Below, piece by piece: positions 61,101 through 64,000 of a stretch of 64,000 nucleotides of DNA; position 1 is the first letter of the stretch, and every line of letters starts with the position of its first letter. Location of the stretch: contig CAYSPG010000006.1 in assembly GCA_964432885.1 (NCBI GenBank), positions 124,001 to 188,000 on the forward strand. The letters run 5' to 3'. A model generated the notes under the pieces. That model saw only the letters and a program-made list of their open reading frames with translations, searched no databases and had not been told where the DNA came from. Made by a program: the position numbers and the translations under genes. Origin of the DNA: CAYSPG01 sp964432885 (GTDB lineage Bacteria > Bacteroidota > Bacteroidia > AKYH767-A > OLB10).

Positions 61101-61437
61101 AAATACAAAAGGAGTTAACACCACAGAACCGGGCATGAGCATTGAATTAAAAAATACCAACGCCATCATCCTAAATCAAAACGAGCCAAATCCTTTTGCA
61201 GAAAACACAACCATTACATGGAACATTCCTGAACAAGAATTAAAAGGAGTGCCGTTAAATGCAATGCTTGTTTTTTATGATAACAATGGCTCTGTTTTAA
61301 AAACCGTTAAGATAAATGAAACAGGCGATGGCTCCCTGTTGGTATATGGTAATAAACTGATGAGCGGTATTTATACTTACTCACTTGTAGTAAATGGTAA
61401 AACCATTTCAACAAAAAAAATGGTAAGGGCAAAATAA
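58162..61437 (+). CDS. Type-B array protein 3: large trimeric-fibre-like adhesin with S74-type chaperone domain and T9SS tail
   Basis: A 1091-residue exported protein (signal peptide ends NILGQ, about 22). The type-B head (about 25-125) matches the 257-residue protein. About 140-460 is a run of YadA-head-like repeats of 14-28 residues, NTFVGxxAG/NTFLGxxSG. About 460-830 is a beta-rich shaft. About 850-960 resembles a peptidase S74 intramolecular chaperone: STKQFVASDTLLKQNM, GVKAHELQALLPSLV and LTFKAVDYTGLVPLLIKGYQ. A short coiled coil follows, then a T9SS type A domain (NEPNPFAENTTITW to KKMVRAK). Probably a surface fibre for attachment. Confidence 0.85.
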   Translation: MKKKIYLAMLCLLISIQNILGQASVTPNTWNTSSDYLGWDATALSPPLNIRTTNNDPINFYTNFGSFTSSRMTILGGNSTTGGYVGIGYALTPGWQLDVNSEINITNPTFAGGIGSYMLGGNTILTSFGTNLIAGIGAGINNAAGNDNTFVGTNAGQSNILTSGNTFVGYESGLGHLTNGGNTFLGWWAGRDGENQAENVFIGTRAGQANDENFNVMIGVSSGQTGSTGRGNVFVGHSTGFANTVDNNVFIGNLAGFSNTGETPNTYLGTQSGENATGGRNNTFIGFRAGHQSARGDNTFVGHQSGQSNNAGSRNAFLGTGSGSTNADGADNTFLGFNTGFSNTDGIKNAFDGSEAGFNNLRGNENVFNGYHAGFNNKNASENTFVGTEAGLNSDKNANTFIGYKSGRAHNDGTSNVYVGHSAGATPAIGNNNTLIGYNTTHANNITNSTAIGNAADVQTSNSMILGNNNINVGIGLSGAATGPQTKLEINTGSTSLSGLRFRTYTNASSSITNTTNKVLSLNNTGDVILVDDVGGGSLNTSCLNADILPRSDGSSNNLACSDIYNNASSATNRIGFFTTTPFYKFQMHGGTSVFSAPAIGSAFTIAGNGTPAVMINSDNNEALTILHSGINDKDRMKVFGDNNRLYHIQTLGGSYSSSGPHPSSITFDNTITNSNGTTTTSWMGFNSYRGTTVVKNNFNTTPDAPSTAGAFPNLTYAGNDTKMYVEAQTPSAGTYTNQQIYGMVVNNSNTANTNYTSGLLAYNSAARTGTVSNRAGMFWVTGATGTRSYNIGVQAVARSATSNANNIAGSFLATGGMTNYGVVATSPITTCVSGNCSNAAGFFNGYAYSTKQFVASDTLLKQNMVAVGTNTFLDSIKIYSFTYDTTNSYGMHLPGGTQYGVKAHELQALLPSLVKSFNNVPEVDSSGNPIDSSLTFKAVDYTGLVPLLIKGYQQQSNKIDTLNARIDSLITVVGNCCNANTKGVNTTEPGMSIELKNTNAIILNQNEPNPFAENTTITWNIPEQELKGVPLNAMLVFYDNNGSVLKTVKINETGDGSLLVYGNKLMSGIYTYSLVVNGKTISTKKMVRAK

Positions 61438-61518
61438 ATTTTATTTTCTTAGCAAACGCATTTCTAAATTTTATATCAACCACATTGAGTGGTTCCGGCA
61501 AACAAAGAATTAATTATT

Positions 61519-63447
61519 ATGAAAAAAGTAATATCGTTATTGTTAGTTTTATGTTCCTGCGTTTGCCTCGCTCAACAGCCACAGAATTATTCAACCTCAT
61601 CAAAAAAAGCAATTAAAAATTTAGAGAATGCTTTAAAGCTTTACGACTCACGTCAAACCGAAAAAGCCATAAGCGAATTAAAAGATGCAATAAATGCAGA
61701 CCCAAAATTTATTGAAGCCTATATGCTTATGGGTGATTTATATGCCGACTTAGACAAACCCGAACAAGCCATTGAGCAATACAAAAAAGCAGTTGAAATA
61801 AATCCCAATTTTTTTCCAAATAACTTTTACGCACTTGGCCGGTACGAGTTAGAACTTGCACGTTATGATGAGGCACTAACTCATTTCACAAAATTTATTT
61901 CGTTACCAAATGCCAAGCCTGAAAAGAAAGCGGAAGCAGAACGTTTTATTGCATCGTGCAATTTTGCTGTTGAGGCATTAAAAACTCCCGTGCCGTTTGA
62001 GCCAAAAAATTTAGGTGCAAATATTAATTCAGAGTTTGACGAATATTTTCCATCCATTACGGTTGACGAAAAAAAATTATTATACACACGTAAAATCAAA
62101 AGTGATGTGTATGAATGGCAGGAAGATTTTTACCGGAGTTTAAAACAAGAAGATAACACATGGGGTAAATCGGCAAACGTGGGCGCACCTGTAAACTCTG
62201 AACTTAACGAAGGCGCACCCTGTTACAGTGCCGATGGCAACCTTATTTTTTTTACTGCCTGCGACAGGCCCGAAGGAAAAGGCTCATGCGATATTTACTA
62301 CTCTCGAAGATTGGGCGATACGTGGAGTAAACCTATTAACCTTGGCGCCCCAATAAATACAGGCGCGTGGGAATCGCAACCATCGTTTGCAAGCGATGGA
62401 AAAACATTATACTTTGTTCGTGGAGGCGGTGTGCGTACGCAAGGAAAAGACCAGGATATTTATATGAGCCAGATAAGCGAAACCGGATGGAGCATGCCTG
62501 TAAAACTCTCCAACAAAATAAATACGGATGGAAAAGAAGAAACGCCTTTTATGCATCCCGACAATCAAACCATGTATTTTATTTCGGATGGGTTGCCGGG
62601 CATGGGTGGCATGGATATTTTTCTTTGCAAAAAAAATGCTGATGGTACATGGGGAACTCCCCTTAATTTAGGTTACCCTATAAACTCAAGCAAAAACGAA
62701 ACAGGACTAATCATCAGTCCTAAAGGCGACAAGGCATACTACTCATCAAACCGTGAAGGCGGCAGTGGAGGATTGGATATTTATTCGTTTGACTTGTACG
62801 ACAAAATAAAACCACAGCCCGTAACATTTGTAAAAGGAAAAGTTACCGATGCCGAAACTCAAAAACCATTAGAAGCTAAATTTGAAATAATTGATTTGTC
62901 AAACGGACAAACGGTTGTTGAATCGTATTCAGACAAATCATCGGGCGAATTTTTAATTACGCTGCCTGCCGGAAAAGAATACGCGCTTAACGCTTCAAAA
63001 AAAGGCTACTTGTTTTACAGCGACCATTTTGAATGTAAAAATGCTGTGGATGTTTCGCATCCTTTTTTAATTGATGTAAAATTAAATCCTGTAAAACAGG
63101 GAAATACGTTAGCGCTCAACAATATTTTTTTTGATACCAACTCATCCGATTTAAAACCTGAATCAAAAACAGAATTAAATAAGCTGGTTGCTTTTTTAAA
63201 ACAAAATGCAACTATTAAAATTGAAATTGGCGGCCATACCGATAATGTAGGTGATGATAAAAGCAACTTAACACTATCTGATAAAAGAGCTAAAGCAGTT
63301 TTAGATTTTGTTACATCAGAAGGAATTGCATCGGCACGTTTAACATCAAAAGGCTATGGCGAAACAAAACCCATTGCCGATAACACTACCGAACAAGGCA
63401 AAGCAAAAAACAGGAGAACAGAAGTTACGGTTGTGGCTGTAAATTAG
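61519..63447 (+). CDS. PorE-like envelope protein: TPR, beta-propeller, carboxypeptidase-like and OmpA domains
   Basis: From ATG at 61519 it is 642 residues. The signal peptide region LLLVLCSCVCLAQ may contain a lipobox. TPR repeats cover about 25-145 (AYMLMGDLYADLDKPEQAIE). A PD40/WD40-like propeller covers about 165-430 (repeated DGKTLYF, GGMDIFL, GGLDIYSF). A carboxypeptidase-like domain (about 440-520, VKGKVTDAETQKPLEAKF) and OmpA C-domain (about 540-642, FFDTNSSDLKPES, GGHTDNVGDD, KNRRTEV) follow. The last binds peptidoglycan. This is the domain order of PorE, a T9SS component that links to the cell wall; there are also PorE paralogues. Confidence 0.85.
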   Translation: MKKVISLLLVLCSCVCLAQQPQNYSTSSKKAIKNLENALKLYDSRQTEKAISELKDAINADPKFIEAYMLMGDLYADLDKPEQAIEQYKKAVEINPNFFPNNFYALGRYELELARYDEALTHFTKFISLPNAKPEKKAEAERFIASCNFAVEALKTPVPFEPKNLGANINSEFDEYFPSITVDEKKLLYTRKIKSDVYEWQEDFYRSLKQEDNTWGKSANVGAPVNSELNEGAPCYSADGNLIFFTACDRPEGKGSCDIYYSRRLGDTWSKPINLGAPINTGAWESQPSFASDGKTLYFVRGGGVRTQGKDQDIYMSQISETGWSMPVKLSNKINTDGKEETPFMHPDNQTMYFISDGLPGMGGMDIFLCKKNADGTWGTPLNLGYPINSSKNETGLIISPKGDKAYYSSNREGGSGGLDIYSFDLYDKIKPQPVTFVKGKVTDAETQKPLEAKFEIIDLSNGQTVVESYSDKSSGEFLITLPAGKEYALNASKKGYLFYSDHFECKNAVDVSHPFLIDVKLNPVKQGNTLALNNIFFDTNSSDLKPESKTELNKLVAFLKQNATIKIEIGGHTDNVGDDKSNLTLSDKRAKAVLDFVTSEGIASARLTSKGYGETKPIADNTTEQGKAKNRRTEVTVVAVN

Positions 63448-63475
63448 TTTTATCAACGAATAACGAATTGATACG

Positions 63476-63491
63476 TCCCGATGCTTCGGGA
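63476..63491. repeat. TCCCGA-TGCT-TCGGGA hairpin
   Basis: Six-bp arms and a 4-base loop, flanked by ACG before and TTACG after. It shares both arms with the palindrome at 26985-27002. It lies 29 bases after the stop of the PorE-like gene and could help end its transcript. Confidence 0.65.
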
Positions 63492-63754
63492 TTACGAATC
63501 GTTTACCATACAACTTACTTAAAAAGGTTTAGTGTTAATTCTCATTTTTTACTGAGATAAATATTATTGGTACATGCTTCGGCTGCGCTCGGCATCTTTA
63601 TAAAGGAAAACAAATTTGGTTTTACAACACTATTTTTAAGTGTACATTTTCACAGGCATAATTTTATTTTAATTCTTTCAAAATTTATTTATCAGAATTT
63701 TTACTGTTCGTAATTTTTAAAAATTATTTTTTCGCCACAGGCAAATCTTATGAT

Positions 63755-63762
63755 TAATTTTG
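63755..63762 (+). promoter_or_regulatory. TAATTTTG -7 box four bases before dnaB
   Basis: Exact TAnnTTTG match followed by CTGC and the ATG at 63767. TTCG at 63731-63734, with a 20-base spacer, could be a weak -33. A leaderless dnaB message is predicted. Confidence 0.55.
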
Positions 63763-63766
63763 CTGC

Positions 63767-64000
63767 ATGTTAGAAAATACAGACAGCAAGCAGGGAGCGA
63801 AAAGAAAAACCACCTCCAAATCAGTTATCAGTCAGCAAATAGCTATGGGTCTTGGCAAAGTACCGCCACAGGCAACCGATATTGAAGAAGCTGTGCTGGG
63901 TGCATTGATGCTGGAAAAAAATGCACTTACAGCCGTAATTGATATTTTACATCCCGAGTGTTTTTACCGCGAATCGCACCAAAAAATTTTTAAAACCATT
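63767..64000 (+). CDS. dnaB: Replicative DNA helicase, N-terminal part (runs off the window)
   Basis: 78 codons are present. After a basic, Thr/Ser-rich leader of about 30 residues comes GKVPPQATDIEEAVLGALML, ILHPECFYRESHQKIF: the DnaB N-terminal domain, which forms the helicase collar and contacts primase. The helicase domain lies beyond the window. The ATG at 63767 is supported by the promoter box just upstream. Confidence 0.93.
   Translation, partial: MLENTDSKQGAKRKTTSKSVISQQIAMGLGKVPPQATDIEEAVLGALMLEKNALTAVIDILHPECFYRESHQKIFKTI

Larger units (their letters stand above)
63448..63766. other. 319-base spacer before dnaB with repeat elements
   Basis: No gene seen. 63476-63491 is a hairpin TCCCGA-TGCT-TCGGGA related to the palindrome at 26985-27002. 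Near 63580-63597, GCTTCGGCTGCGCTCGGCA is another self-complementary GC-rich word standing out from AT-rich DNA. The rest is AT-rich with no clear terminator. Confidence 0.55.

Noticed and set aside
52044..61437. Phage tail-fibre locus
   Set aside because: The S74-type and YadA-like parts also occur in phage fibres, but every full protein has a signal peptide, several have T9SS tails, and no phage structural gene is present.

Overview
This window is a chromosomal segment of a Bacteroidota bacterium, probably near the Chitinophagales/Sphingobacteriales; that placement is an inference. The evidence is type IX secretion (T9SS) C-terminal sorting domains on several exported proteins, a gliding lipoprotein GldH, a RicT/HolB/GldH gene block, DUF2911 and EVE proteins, a His-rich AtpB, a TonB receptor with a carboxypeptidase-like N-domain, and promoter -7 boxes of the form TAnnTTTG (often TAnnTTCG) close to start codons. 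No tRNA, rRNA, CRISPR array, transposase or phage gene was seen.

Layout. 1-2159 (minus): F0 part of ATP synthase (atpF partial, atpE, atpB, small membrane protein). 2307-5019 (plus): EVE protein and a TonB-dependent receptor. 5651-7441: lepA, facing across a bidirectional terminator a block of large secreted proteins (7506-17853): a 2473-residue beta-helix/HYR/Ig protein, a protein of five 71-residue repeats and a beta-helix protein. 17987-22550: an unknown protein, a 4 x 42-bp tandem repeat, a TPR histidine kinase, a receiver-like protein lacking its phospho-Asp, and a NarL-type regulator. 22573-25412 (minus): holB-ricT-gldH. 25524-29452 (plus): TolC, MacA-like adaptor, gpsA. 29541-35586 (minus): four genes that look like an exopolysaccharide synthesis/export system with an unusual TolC-glycoside hydrolase fusion. 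35740-50957: housekeeping and metabolism (POT transporter, DUF2911, ALDH7-type dehydrogenase, pyruvate carboxylase, dnaX), a secreted PAD-like deiminase, a GT-C-like membrane protein, an outer-membrane protein and fabG. 51039-52043: small membrane protein and queE.

52122-61437 is the most unusual accessory region: an alternating array of two secreted gene types, A (N-terminal domain with the VPNPSFEDT motif, usually a T9SS tail) and B (fibre-like proteins ending in a short coiled coil; the last is 1091 residues with an S74-type chaperone domain). It holds a decayed fragment, a 335-bp direct repeat without indels and an A-head/B-tail chimera, so it has recombined recently. It is followed by a PorE-like TPR/propeller/OmpA protein and the start of dnaB.

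Other points of interest: an A9 run in dnaX where slippage either way gives an immediate stop and a gamma-length protein; short genome-type repeat elements lying in frame inside dnaX and inside a signal peptide; and promoter boxes so close to start codons that leaderless mRNAs are likely. Function calls come from motifs read by eye; no database search was made.
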